A stretch of 10,841 nucleotides of DNA from JANMDU01 sp031388245 (GTDB lineage Bacteria > Pseudomonadota > Gammaproteobacteria > Burkholderiales > Burkholderiaceae_C): the NCBI GenBank assembly GCA_031388245.1, contig JANNED010000115.1, positions 1 to 10,841 of the forward strand, in the 5' to 3' direction. The notes beneath the pieces are model-generated. The model searched no databases, was not told the DNA's origin, and worked only from the letters and a program-made list of their open reading frames with translations. Made by a program: the position numbers and the translations under genes. Each line of letters opens with the position of its first letter. The first letter of the stretch is position 1. Positions 1 to 6,368 of this stretch are shown piece after piece.

Positions 1-2
1 TA

Positions 3-830
3 CTTCGCCGTACATTTTTCATCAGCCTGCTCGCCCCTTTGTCTTCTTTTGCTAACAACAAAGGCGTGCTCCTCGCGCACGATTACAAACCCGGCATCGA
101 CATCAGCCAATACCTGATCAGTGAAAAACTCGACGGCGTGCGGGCCTTGTGGGATGGCAAGAGCCTGCGCTTTCGCAGCGGCCAGCTCATCGCAGCGCCC
201 GCTTGGTTCATCGCCAAGCTGCCCGCCACCCCGCTCGATGGCGAGCTATGGCTGGCGAGAGGCAAGTTTGATCTGCTCTCCGGCATCGTGCGCAAGATGC
301 AGCCGATTGATGCCGAGTGGAGACTGGTCAACTACATGGTGTTTGAGCTTCCCGCAGGCAGCGGCACATTCGCCAAGCGCAGCGAAGAATTGAAAGCCTT
401 GGTGCTACAAACCAACTGGCCGCAACTCCAATGGATCGAGCAATTCAAACTCACGAGTGAAAAAGCCCTGCAAGCCAAACTCAAGCAAATCACCGCCCAA
501 GGCGGCGAAGGCTTGATGCTGCATAAAGCCGATGCACCGGTCACCGTAGGCCGCAGCCCCTTGCTGCTCAAGCTCAAACCTGTCTCAGACGCTGAGGGCA
601 TCGTCACCGCCCACATTCCCGGCAAAGGCAAATACTCTGGCCAGATGGGTGCGCTTCAGATCAAGACCGAAGACGGCCACACCGTCAAAATCGGCACCGG
701 CTTCACCGACGAACAACGCGCCAACCCGCCCGCCATCGGCAGCACCATCACCTACAGCTACCGAGACACCACCCCCAGCGGCAAGCCACGCTTTGCCGCC
801 TTTCTGCGTGTACGACCTGCGGGCGTGTGA
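3..830 (+). CDS. ATP-dependent DNA ligase, LigE type, probably periplasmic (5' partial)
   Basis: Seals nicks using a covalent AMP-lysine intermediate. Numbering from the TTG at 39, motif I is EKLDGVRA (residues 29-36, adenylated Lys30), motif III LDGELW (66-71), motif IV GGEGLMLH (155-162) and motif V LLKLKP (176-181). An OB-fold domain follows from about 185 to 263. This is the minimal two-domain ligase plan, without BRCT or zinc domains. The reading frame stays open upstream of 39 to the window edge and encodes LRRTFFISLLAPLSSFA, a twin-arginine, hydrophobic, A-ending stretch that looks like a signal peptide. The true start therefore lies before base 1, and TTG 39 is not the start. Known LigE proteins are exported, and links to extracellular DNA or competence have been proposed. 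The family assignment is firm; export is inferred from the leader. The neighbouring acyltransferase converges on it. Confidence 0.88.
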   Translation, partial: LRRTFFISLLAPLSSFANNKGVLLAHDYKPGIDISQYLISEKLDGVRALWDGKSLRFRSGQLIAAPAWFIAKLPATPLDGELWLARGKFDLLSGIVRKMQPIDAEWRLVNYMVFELPAGSGTFAKRSEELKALVLQTNWPQLQWIEQFKLTSEKALQAKLKQITAQGGEGLMLHKADAPVTVGRSPLLLKLKPVSDAEGIVTAHIPGKGKYSGQMGALQIKTEDGHTVKIGTGFTDEQRANPPAIGSTITYSYRDTTPSGKPRFAAFLRVRPAGV

Positions 831-836
831 GTTTCA

Positions 837-892
837 TAGCTATAAAAATAATAGCAAACTATGCATATTTAACGCCGGCAAAGAGGCTATTT
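837..892 (+). repeat. Short dispersed palindromic repeat, intergenic copy
   Basis: Lies in the 84-base gap between two convergent genes. It is AT-rich with inverted arms AATAGC (850-855) and GCTATT (886-891) around a GCCGGC core. Its first 51 bases (837-887) align without gaps to the complement of 3668-3718 in folA (about 35 identities) and to 6651-6701 in def (about 27). The arrangement GCTAT, 7 bases, ATAGC, then an AGGC-pyrimidine end resembles a repeat I remember as abundant in Comamonadaceae genomes; that family link is recollection, not a search result. It might also help terminate transcription here, but no T-run follows the hairpin closely. Confidence 0.6.
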
Positions 893-914
893 ATTCGATT
901 ATTTTTGCTTCCTG

Positions 915-2420
915 TTAGGCGCTTCTGCTTAGAGCCCGTTTGCTTGCTGCCGCTTTGCTTTTGCTTGCAATCACTGTTGCTTTAGGAGCTCTGGCGCTCG
1001 TTGCTCTTGCTTTTTTATGCAGACCAAGCGCCTTTTCTAGCGCCTCCAGCGCCAATTCTGAATACACCGCCACCCTTTGCATGCTGGGCAGCGTGGAGTA
1101 GCAGCCTGTGAAGCCAAAATTCATTGAGCCTGCATAGCTTTGGCAGGTGATGTTGATGGCTTGCCCATGCGTCACGATGGAGGCGGGAAAAGTGGCCAGA
1201 AGCTCCGCGCCTCGAAAAAAGAGCGGCTTGTCTGGGCCCGGCACATTGGAGATGGTGATGTTAAACATCGGGCGCGTTCTGCCGCCAATGCCGGTGAGCA
1301 TCGTCACCAAAGTGGGCGCCATCAGAACCATGGTGTATTGCAGCATGGCTTGGCGCGGCAAGCTTTGCAAATGCGCTTTGGCATGCTGCACAGAGGTTTT
1401 GATGGCGCTCAATCGCTCACCAGCGTCGTCGATGTTGGTGCCCAAGGTGGACACGATGAAACTGATCGCATTGCCTGTGCCTTCGTTGTCTTTGGGGCGC
1501 ACCGAAACCGGGATGCCTGCAGTCAAGGATTTATCAGGCAAATTACCGCTTTCATTCAAAAACTGGCGCAAAGCGCCGCCACAAATCGCCAACACCACAT
1601 CATTGAGCGTGCTGCCGCCAGCGGTGGCCACAGCTTTCAGGCGCTCAATCGGGAATTGCTGTGTGGCAAAACGGCGCTTCTCACGCACACGGCCATTGAG
1701 CACTGAGCGGGGCGCATCGAAGGGCAAAGCCATGCCGTCGGAGGGATCACCCACGCGCTTGAGCATTTTGCCAAAAGCCAGCAAGAGCTGGGGCACGGTC
1801 GAGGCTTGCATGCGAAGCGCCTCTACTGCTGCGGCTGCCGCATTGGCCACGGTGGGCGCTGGCCTGCTGCCCTCGCCTCGCTTGGCGCTTTCTCCCGAGC
1901 CCATCGCCCAGAAGGGCGGCATATCAACACTTTTTTCACGATCAACCGACATGGCTCGCTGCAAAAGCTTCATGCCGCTCACACCATCTATCAGCGAATG
2001 ATGCATTTTGATGAAAAGCGCAAAGCGATCTTGTGATAGCCCTTCGATGATGGTGCATTCCCAAGGCGGGCGCGTGAGATCAATTGGCGTGCTTTGCAAG
2101 CGCCCAACCAGCTCGCCCAGCTCACGCTCGCCACCTGGCCAAGGCAAAGCGGCATGGCGCACATGGTATTCAAGGTCAATATCGTTGTCTTGCACCCATT
2201 CTGGCACCGGATTCATGTTGAAAGGGTATTTCAAGCGCTGATTCCAAGGTGGCGCAAAATTGCGATGGTTGCGAAAATCATGCATCATTTGGCGCATAAA
2301 TTCGCGTGGTGCATCTTCTGGCAAACGAAACTGCAACAAGCCACCCACATGATTGGGCGTGGGGCGCGATTCCGTCATGATCCAAGCAGCGTCGAGCGCG
2401 TTGAGGCGAGTAGATGGCAT
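915..2420 (-). CDS. Wax ester synthase / diacylglycerol acyltransferase (WS/DGAT family)
   Basis: Transfers fatty acyl groups from acyl-CoA to long-chain alcohols or diacylglycerol, making neutral storage lipid at the membrane surface. The protein is 501 residues from the ATG at 2418-2420. The catalytic HHxxxDG motif is HHSLIDG (140-146). PPWECTIIEGL (118-128) precedes it, and NDVVLAICGGALR and SNVPGP, both typical of the family, lie in the C-terminal half. The frame is open to 2501, but I chose 2420 because MPSTRLNALDAAWIM matches the usual N-terminus and AGGG sits 8 bases upstream. The last 30 or so residues are rich in Ala, Lys, Ser and Arg, a basic tail not needed for catalysis. It is divergent from thyA across 159 bases. 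Whether wax esters or triacylglycerols are the product cannot be read from sequence. Confidence 0.9.
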   Translation of the reverse strand: MPSTRLNALDAAWIMTESRPTPNHVGGLLQFRLPEDAPREFMRQMMHDFRNHRNFAPPWNQRLKYPFNMNPVPEWVQDNDIDLEYHVRHAALPWPGGERELGELVGRLQSTPIDLTRPPWECTIIEGLSQDRFALFIKMHHSLIDGVSGMKLLQRAMSVDREKSVDMPPFWAMGSGESAKRGEGSRPAPTVANAAAAAVEALRMQASTVPQLLLAFGKMLKRVGDPSDGMALPFDAPRSVLNGRVREKRRFATQQFPIERLKAVATAGGSTLNDVVLAICGGALRQFLNESGNLPDKSLTAGIPVSVRPKDNEGTGNAISFIVSTLGTNIDDAGERLSAIKTSVQHAKAHLQSLPRQAMLQYTMVLMAPTLVTMLTGIGGRTRPMFNITISNVPGPDKPLFFRGAELLATFPASIVTHGQAINITCQSYAGSMNFGFTGCYSTLPSMQRVAVYSELALEALEKALGLHKKARATSARAPKATVIASKSKAAASKRALSRSA

Positions 2421-2579
2421 GGTTTCAACCCTGTGGCAGTTTGCAAGACACCTATTGTGCTTTGTCTTGAGAGCGCAGCCCTTCACGTTTTCCCCCAACA
2501 CTCAAGCACGGCACTTTATACTCCACGCTTGCGACGCATTCTTGCGCACCATCGGTGATCGTTCATTTTTTCTCGCATC
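2421..2579. promoter_or_regulatory. Divergent promoter region between the acyltransferase gene and thyA
   Basis: This gap must hold the promoters for both divergent genes. On the plus strand TATACT at 2517-2522 resembles a -10 box for thyA, but I see no matching -35 at a normal distance. No clear sigma-70 promoter stands out on the minus strand. No Shine-Dalgarno sequence precedes the thyA ATG; the bases before it are T-rich. Confidence 0.3.
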
Positions 2580-3416
2580 ATGCCAAGTAACCAATACGAA
2601 ACCTTCATGCGCCATGTGTTTGAGCACGGCGTGGCCAAGACCGACCGCACCGGCACAGGCACGCGCTCTGTCTTTGGCTATCAAATGCGCTTCAACCTCG
2701 CCGAGGGGTTTCCGCTGGTGACAACGAAGAAAGTGCATCTGAAATCTATCGTGCTAGAGCTCTTGTGGTTTCTGCGCGGCGATGGCAATGCCAATTGGCT
2801 CAAAGAGCGTGGCGTAACGATTTGGAATGAGTGGGCGGATAAAGAGACGGGCGATTTGGGGCCTGTGTATGGCGTGCAATGGCGCTCGTGGCCCACGCCC
2901 ACACTTGACAATCCGGGCGGGCATATCGATCAAATCGCGCAAGTCGTCGACCAGCTCAAAACCAACCCCGATTCGCGCCGTATCATTGTCAGCAGCTGGA
3001 ATGTGGCGGATCTGCCCAAGATGGCGCTGATGCCCTGTCATGCGTTTTTTCAGTTCTATGTCGCACCAGCCCTTGATGCAGGCGGCAAAGGAAAACTCTC
3101 CTGCCAGCTCTACCAACGCAGCGCCGATATTTTCCTAGGCGTACCCTTCAATATCGCCAGCTACGCCCTGCTCACCCACATGCTTGCGCAGCAGTGCGAT
3201 TTAGAGGTGGGCGATTTTGTCTGGACGGGCGGCGATTGTCATATTTACAGCAACCACCACGATCAAGTCACCACCCAACTCGCCCGCGAGCCTCTAGCCT
3301 ACCCACAGCTCGTCATCAAGCGCAAGCCCGCTTCAATTTTTGATTACGAATTCGAAGATTTTGAAGTGGTGAATTACCAGCACCATGCGGCAATCAAAGC
3401 GCCAGTCGCAGTTTGA
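2580..3416 (+). CDS. thyA: Thymidylate synthase
   Basis: Converts dUMP to dTMP with methylene-tetrahydrofolate as both methyl donor and reductant, yielding dihydrofolate in the cytosol. The 278 residues show the phosphate-binding DRTGTGT loop (22-28), SRRIIVSSWN (132-141), the nucleophile Cys153 in MPCHAFFQFY, and QLYQRSADIFLGVPFN (176-191) with the dUMP-binding residues. It is slightly longer than the 264-residue E. coli enzyme, mainly through a Gly/Ala-rich insert near 162-172 before LSCQLYQRS. The start is the first ATG and matches the family N-terminus, although no ribosome binding site is evident. folA follows 14 bases downstream and recycles the dihydrofolate made here, so the two are very probably cotranscribed. 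Confidence 0.97.
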   Translation: MPSNQYETFMRHVFEHGVAKTDRTGTGTRSVFGYQMRFNLAEGFPLVTTKKVHLKSIVLELLWFLRGDGNANWLKERGVTIWNEWADKETGDLGPVYGVQWRSWPTPTLDNPGGHIDQIAQVVDQLKTNPDSRRIIVSSWNVADLPKMALMPCHAFFQFYVAPALDAGGKGKLSCQLYQRSADIFLGVPFNIASYALLTHMLAQQCDLEVGDFVWTGGDCHIYSNHHDQVTTQLAREPLAYPQLVIKRKPASIFDYEFEDFEVVNYQHHAAIKAPVAV

Positions 3417-3430
3417 TACCTGATCAACCT

Positions 3431-3958
3431 ATGCAAATCAAGCTCATCTGGGCGCAAGCCAAAGATCGTGTGATCGGAAAAAATGGCACGATGCCGTGGC
3501 ACTTGCCTCAGGATCTTGCGCATTTCAAACGCACGACGCTGGGATACCCTGTGATCATGGGACGCAAGACATGGGATTCATTGCCACTCAAATTCAGGCC
3601 GCTGCCAGGGCGGATGAATGTGGTCATTTCGTCTCATGCTGAAACACGTAAAAATTTAAGTCAAACTGGCGCTATCCCGGCAGAAGATATGCATAGTGCG
3701 CTATTGATTTGTGAGCAATCAGGCTGTAGCGAAGTATGGGTGATTGGCGGTGCGCAGATTTATGCACAAGCGCTGCCGCTCGCGCATCAAGTCGTGGTCA
3801 CCGACATTGATGCAGCATTTGAAGGCGATGCATTTGCGCCTTTGTTGGGCGATACTTGGGTGCTTGAGCAGAACCAAGCTCATACTTCGTCAAACGGGCT
3901 GAAATACAGCTTTGCGACTTACCGCAAAGCCAGCCAGCAGCTGGTCACTGGTCATTGA
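3431..3958 (+). CDS. folA: Dihydrofolate reductase
   Basis: Reduces dihydrofolate to tetrahydrofolate with NADPH, regenerating the cofactor oxidised by ThyA. The protein is 175 residues from the ATG at 3431. A TTG at 3413 in the same frame overlaps the thyA stop, but MQIKLIWAQAKDRVIGKNG gives the usual DHFR N-terminus. Recognisable are MPWHLPQDLAHFKRTT (21-36) with the catalytic acid Asp28, GRKTWDS (44-50), LPGRMNVVISS (58-68) and the NADPH-binding WVIGGAQIY (103-111). There is no clear Shine-Dalgarno, so translation may be coupled to thyA. Oddity: the stretch between VISS and WVIGG is about six residues longer than usual, and residues 80-96 are encoded by DNA matching the dispersed repeat seen at 837-887. 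Confidence 0.96.
   Translation: MQIKLIWAQAKDRVIGKNGTMPWHLPQDLAHFKRTTLGYPVIMGRKTWDSLPLKFRPLPGRMNVVISSHAETRKNLSQTGAIPAEDMHSALLICEQSGCSEVWVIGGAQIYAQALPLAHQVVVTDIDAAFEGDAFAPLLGDTWVLEQNQAHTSSNGLKYSFATYRKASQQLVTGH
3668..3718 (-). repeat. Dispersed repeat copy inside folA
   Basis: Read on the minus strand, this segment matches 837-887 at about 35 of 51 positions without gaps, including ACTATGCATAT and the flanking ATAGC. It matches the def copy (6651-6701) at about 28 of 51. It encodes DHFR residues 80-96, between two conserved strands, where family sequence is variable. The element is antisense to the gene, as in def. The alignment was made by hand. Confidence 0.5.
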
Positions 3959-3969
3959 AAACACACAAC

Positions 3970-3974
3970 AGGAG
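3970..3974 (+). promoter_or_regulatory. Ribosome binding site fixing the DUF4337 gene start
   Basis: AGGAG sits 6 bases before the ATG at 3981. The frame is open back to 3912 inside folA, but this strong site and the family-like N-terminus identify 3981 as the start. Confidence 0.75.
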
Positions 3975-3980
3975 CATCTC

Positions 3981-4598
3981 ATGTCTGGACAAGGATTTCA
4001 CGTTCACGGGCCACACGATCACGAACTAGAGCATGCCCAGCAAGGCGGGCACGGAGCCTCTCACGAGGCTGACACGCAAGGCGTGGGCGGCGGCAGCATC
4101 ATCAGCCAGATTGCCCTTTTTACAGCCATGATAGCCACAGTCGGCGCGATATTTGGCTACATGAGTGGTGCCACACAGGCCAATGCAGGTTTGTACAAAA
4201 ACAATGCAGCGATCAAGAAAACCGAAGCATCCAACCAATGGAATTACTTTCAATCCAAAAGCACCAAGCAATCGCTGGCCGAAGTGTCGCGCGACTTGAC
4301 GACGGTGGAGGCAGACAAAGCCAAATACCAAGCCAAAATTGATCGCTATGAAAAAGAAAAAACTGAGATCAAGGCAGCCGCTGACAAGCTCGAAGCAGAT
4401 GCCACAGAGTGGGATAAAAAATCCGATGCGCAAATGCATCAGCATCACCGCTGGGCGCAATCGACGACTCTGCTGCAGGTTGCCATCGCCATGGCTGCGA
4501 TCGCTTTGCTGACCAAGCGTCGCTGGCTCGAATGGGGCATGCTTGGTGCGGGCGCGGCTGGCTTGATTGTCGGTTTGCTGGCTTTCCTGCATATTTGA
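3981..4598 (+). CDS. DUF4337-like membrane protein with histidine-rich N-terminus
   Basis: The function is unknown. The 205 residues read as a cytosolic or periplasmic His-rich head with seven His between residues 7 and 28. A membrane segment (about 39-61) comes next, then a hydrophilic, Lys/Glu/Ala-rich, probably coiled-coil region (about 72-148). Finally there is a HQHHRW patch (153-158) and two closely spaced membrane segments (about 161-178 and 184-203). The stretch LYKNNAAIKKTEASNQWNYF (71-90) and the downstream HRWAQSTTLLQVAIA match what I recall of DUF4337 proteins. The gene starts 22 bases after folA with its own good ribosome binding site, so it may share the thyA-folA transcript, but nothing ties it to folate metabolism. 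The His clusters could bind a divalent metal; this is inference only. Confidence 0.75.
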   Translation: MSGQGFHVHGPHDHELEHAQQGGHGASHEADTQGVGGGSIISQIALFTAMIATVGAIFGYMSGATQANAGLYKNNAAIKKTEASNQWNYFQSKSTKQSLAEVSRDLTTVEADKAKYQAKIDRYEKEKTEIKAAADKLEADATEWDKKSDAQMHQHHRWAQSTTLLQVAIAMAAIALLTKRRWLEWGMLGAGAAGLIVGLLAFLHI

Positions 4599-4615
4599 AT
4601 CACGCCATATTCCAC

Positions 4616-4635
4616 ATCACATCACGTCACGTCAC
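4616..4635. repeat. Pentanucleotide tandem repeat (RTCAC)4
   Basis: Four pentamers, ATCAC twice then GTCAC twice, lie in the 75-base gap before xthA. They are not in a coding frame of either neighbour. No other role is visible. Confidence 0.6.
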
Positions 4636-4673
4636 GCAGTCATCATGCCGGTAGCACACAGAAAATTCTAAAA

Positions 4674-5480
4674 ATGCCTTTGAAAATCGCCACTTGGAAC
4701 GTCAACTCTCTGACCATACGAGCCAACCAAGTGCTCGATTGGCTGGCCGCTCAACCTGAGGGCGAGAAGATAGATGCCCTCGGCTTGCAAGAATTGAAGT
4801 TGACGGATGAGAAGTTTCCAATCGCTGACTTTGAAGCAGCAGGGTACAGCGCACAGGTATTTGGTCAGAAGACTTACAACGGTGTGGCTTGGCTCACTCG
4901 CCATGACACTGTGCGTGAAGTGACACAAGTGCAAAGAAATATCCCTGACTTTACCGACGAACAAAGCCGCATCATTGCCGCCACTTTGCAAACGACTTTA
5001 GGCAGTGTGCGCATGGTCAACGGGTATTTTGTGAACGGCCAAGCACCGGGCACCGATAAATTTGAATACAAGATGAGCTGGCTGCGGGTCTTACGCGATT
5101 GGCTGCGCGAGGAGTTGGCGGCGCATCCGCAGCTTGTATTGGTGGGCGATTTCAACATCACTTTGGACGACCGCGACACGCACGATCCTGATGGCTTGCG
5201 CGAAACAATTCACCACACCAAGGCTGAGCGCGATCAGTTCAAGCACCTTCTTAGCCTAGGTCTGACGGACACCTTCAGAATGTTTGAACAAGCCCCCAAG
5301 CTCTACAGCTGGTGGGATTACCGCGATTTGGCCTTTCGCCGCAACAAGGGCTTGCGCATTGACTACACGCTGGTGAGCGATGCCTTGAAACCCAAGGTGC
5401 AAAGCTGCATCATCGACAAAGCACCCCGCAAGAATGAGCGGCCCTCAGACCACACGCCTGTGGTCTGTACCTTGGGCTGA
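4674..5480 (+). CDS. xthA: Exodeoxyribonuclease III (AP endonuclease / 3'-phosphatase)
   Basis: Cuts DNA 5' of abasic sites and trims blocked 3' ends in base excision repair; cytosolic, metal dependent. The 268 residues match the length of E. coli ExoIII. The endonuclease/exonuclease/phosphatase fold residues are all present: WNVNS (8-12), the metal ligand Glu40 in LGLQELK, Tyr118 in NGYFVNG, Asp159 and Asn161 in GDFNI, Asp230 in LRIDYTLV, and His260 in PSDHTPV. The start is the ATG at 4674, chosen because LKIATWNVNS begins right after it; no ribosome binding site is evident. It follows the DUF4337 gene by 75 bases on the same strand and converges on the lipoprotein gene. Its last codons lie in a 9-bp stem hairpin that is partly duplicated after the stop. 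Confidence 0.95.
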   Translation: MPLKIATWNVNSLTIRANQVLDWLAAQPEGEKIDALGLQELKLTDEKFPIADFEAAGYSAQVFGQKTYNGVAWLTRHDTVREVTQVQRNIPDFTDEQSRIIAATLQTTLGSVRMVNGYFVNGQAPGTDKFEYKMSWLRVLRDWLREELAAHPQLVLVGDFNITLDDRDTHDPDGLRETIHHTKAERDQFKHLLSLGLTDTFRMFEQAPKLYSWWDYRDLAFRRNKGLRIDYTLVSDALKPKVQSCIIDKAPRKNERPSDHTPVVCTLG

Positions 5481-5500
5481 CCACACGCCTGTGGTTTAGC
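5446..5500. repeat. Duplicated hairpin at the xthA 3' end, between convergent genes
   Basis: GACCACACGCCTGTGGT occurs exactly at 5448-5464 and again at 5479-5495. The first copy forms a perfect 9-bp stem (5446-5454 with 5459-5467) around a CGCC loop, inside the codons for SDHTPVVC. The second forms a 6-bp stem, extendable with a wobble pair and one bulge to 5476-5500. It ends at the TAA of the minus-strand lipoprotein gene. It could slow or end transcription from both sides, but neither side has a proper T-run, so a terminator role is uncertain. Confidence 0.65.
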
Positions 5501-6368
5501 GAAAAACGATTTCCCGATCTTTGATCTTCACGCGCTTGACGTTGAAGCTTCGGTTCACAACATTGCCCGAATCACCCAGCAAAATCAAAGCGCCTTTGTG
5601 AGCGAGTCCGCAAGCTGCAGAATCTGTCAATGCCAGACCAACGGAGGACGAGCATGCAGCCATGCTACGGTCTCGTAGCAAGCCTCCATCCGCAGAAATA
5701 CCATCAACAATGCATGCATTTGGATAACCTGCAATGGCAAGCGGTCCATTCGCATCGATATGGTTTGCCATTCCAAAAGTCGGTGTGGCACCCCTGACGA
5801 TTCCCCATTGATTTGTAGAAACAGTGGCGCTGAAGCGGGTGTAGCCATCTGCTTGCACAACGCCAGAGTTAGGTTGCCAGACGACAATTTTTCTGCGATC
5901 GCGCATTTGGCCAATCGTCAAATCAGGAGCAACTTCATCTTTCACGCAATCCAGATCAACCAAGAAATTCATGTAGAACAGTTCAGTGCCATTTGTATTG
6001 GCAAGCAACTTCGCGTCCAACTCTACACTCGTCAAATCAGATACTTTCAAACCATCAAACCCATCAAGCTGCACGATCACTTTGTTACCAGCGCCTCCAC
6101 CAACGTATGTTCCGACGGTGCTGGTTAAGTTGCTTGGCGTACTGATGTTTAACACGGTGCTCGTGCCATCCACCGCCAAAGACAAGTAAGCTCGATTCGC
6201 CTGCGGCATTGCACCGATGCCGGATAAGCCCACCACTTGGTTGCCTGTTCCAGGTGCCGCAGGTACTGCCGGAGCAATCGCATCAGAGCTGCCGCAACCG
6301 CTGAGTGTCAAAAGGGCAAGCAATAGAGCCGCTGAAGCCACCAAGAACCGAGTTGGCTTAATCATCAT
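5496..6368 (-). CDS. Hypothetical lipoprotein, unrecognised family
   Basis: I do not recognise this 290-residue protein. It begins with a lipoprotein signal: basic start, hydrophobic run (about 9-21), and lipobox LSGC with acylated Cys25. A flexible GSSDAIAPAVPAAPGTG linker follows, as expected for an envelope-anchored protein. With Gly and Ser, not Asp, at positions +2 and +3, outer-membrane sorting is more likely than retention in the inner membrane. The mature part has four more Cys (141, 219, 239, 253), enough for two disulfides, and looks rich in beta strand. There is no catalytic motif I can name. Its start overlaps the end of def by 11 bases. AAGGAG (6373-6378) lies 4 bases from the first of two consecutive ATGs and 7 from the second, so the second (6363-6365) may be the real start. 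Translation is probably coupled to def. Confidence 0.75.
   Translation of the reverse strand: MMIKPTRFLVASAALLLALLTLSGCGSSDAIAPAVPAAPGTGNQVVGLSGIGAMPQANRAYLSLAVDGTSTVLNISTPSNLTSTVGTYVGGGAGNKVIVQLDGFDGLKVSDLTSVELDAKLLANTNGTELFYMNFLVDLDCVKDEVAPDLTIGQMRDRRKIVVWQPNSGVVQADGYTRFSATVSTNQWGIVRGATPTFGMANHIDANGPLAIAGYPNACIVDGISADGGLLRDRSMAACSSSVGLALTDSAACGLAHKGALILLGDSGNVVNRSFNVKRVKIKDREIVFR

Noticed and set aside
39..41. TTG at 39 as the start of the DNA ligase
   Set aside because: The open frame upstream encodes a signal-peptide-like stretch, so this codon is more likely an internal Leu.
1140..2001. Long open frames on the plus strand opposite the acyltransferase gene (up to 284 codons)
   Set aside because: They mirror the codons of a clearly conserved minus-strand protein, have no ribosome binding sites and no recognisable domains.
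3413..3430. TTG start for folA overlapping the thyA stop
   Set aside because: It would add six residues not seen in DHFR; the ATG at 3431 gives the normal N-terminus.
4026..4592. A 188-codon minus-strand frame opposite the DUF4337 gene
   Set aside because: The plus-strand gene has a strong ribosome binding site and family-like sequence; the antisense frame is a shadow.
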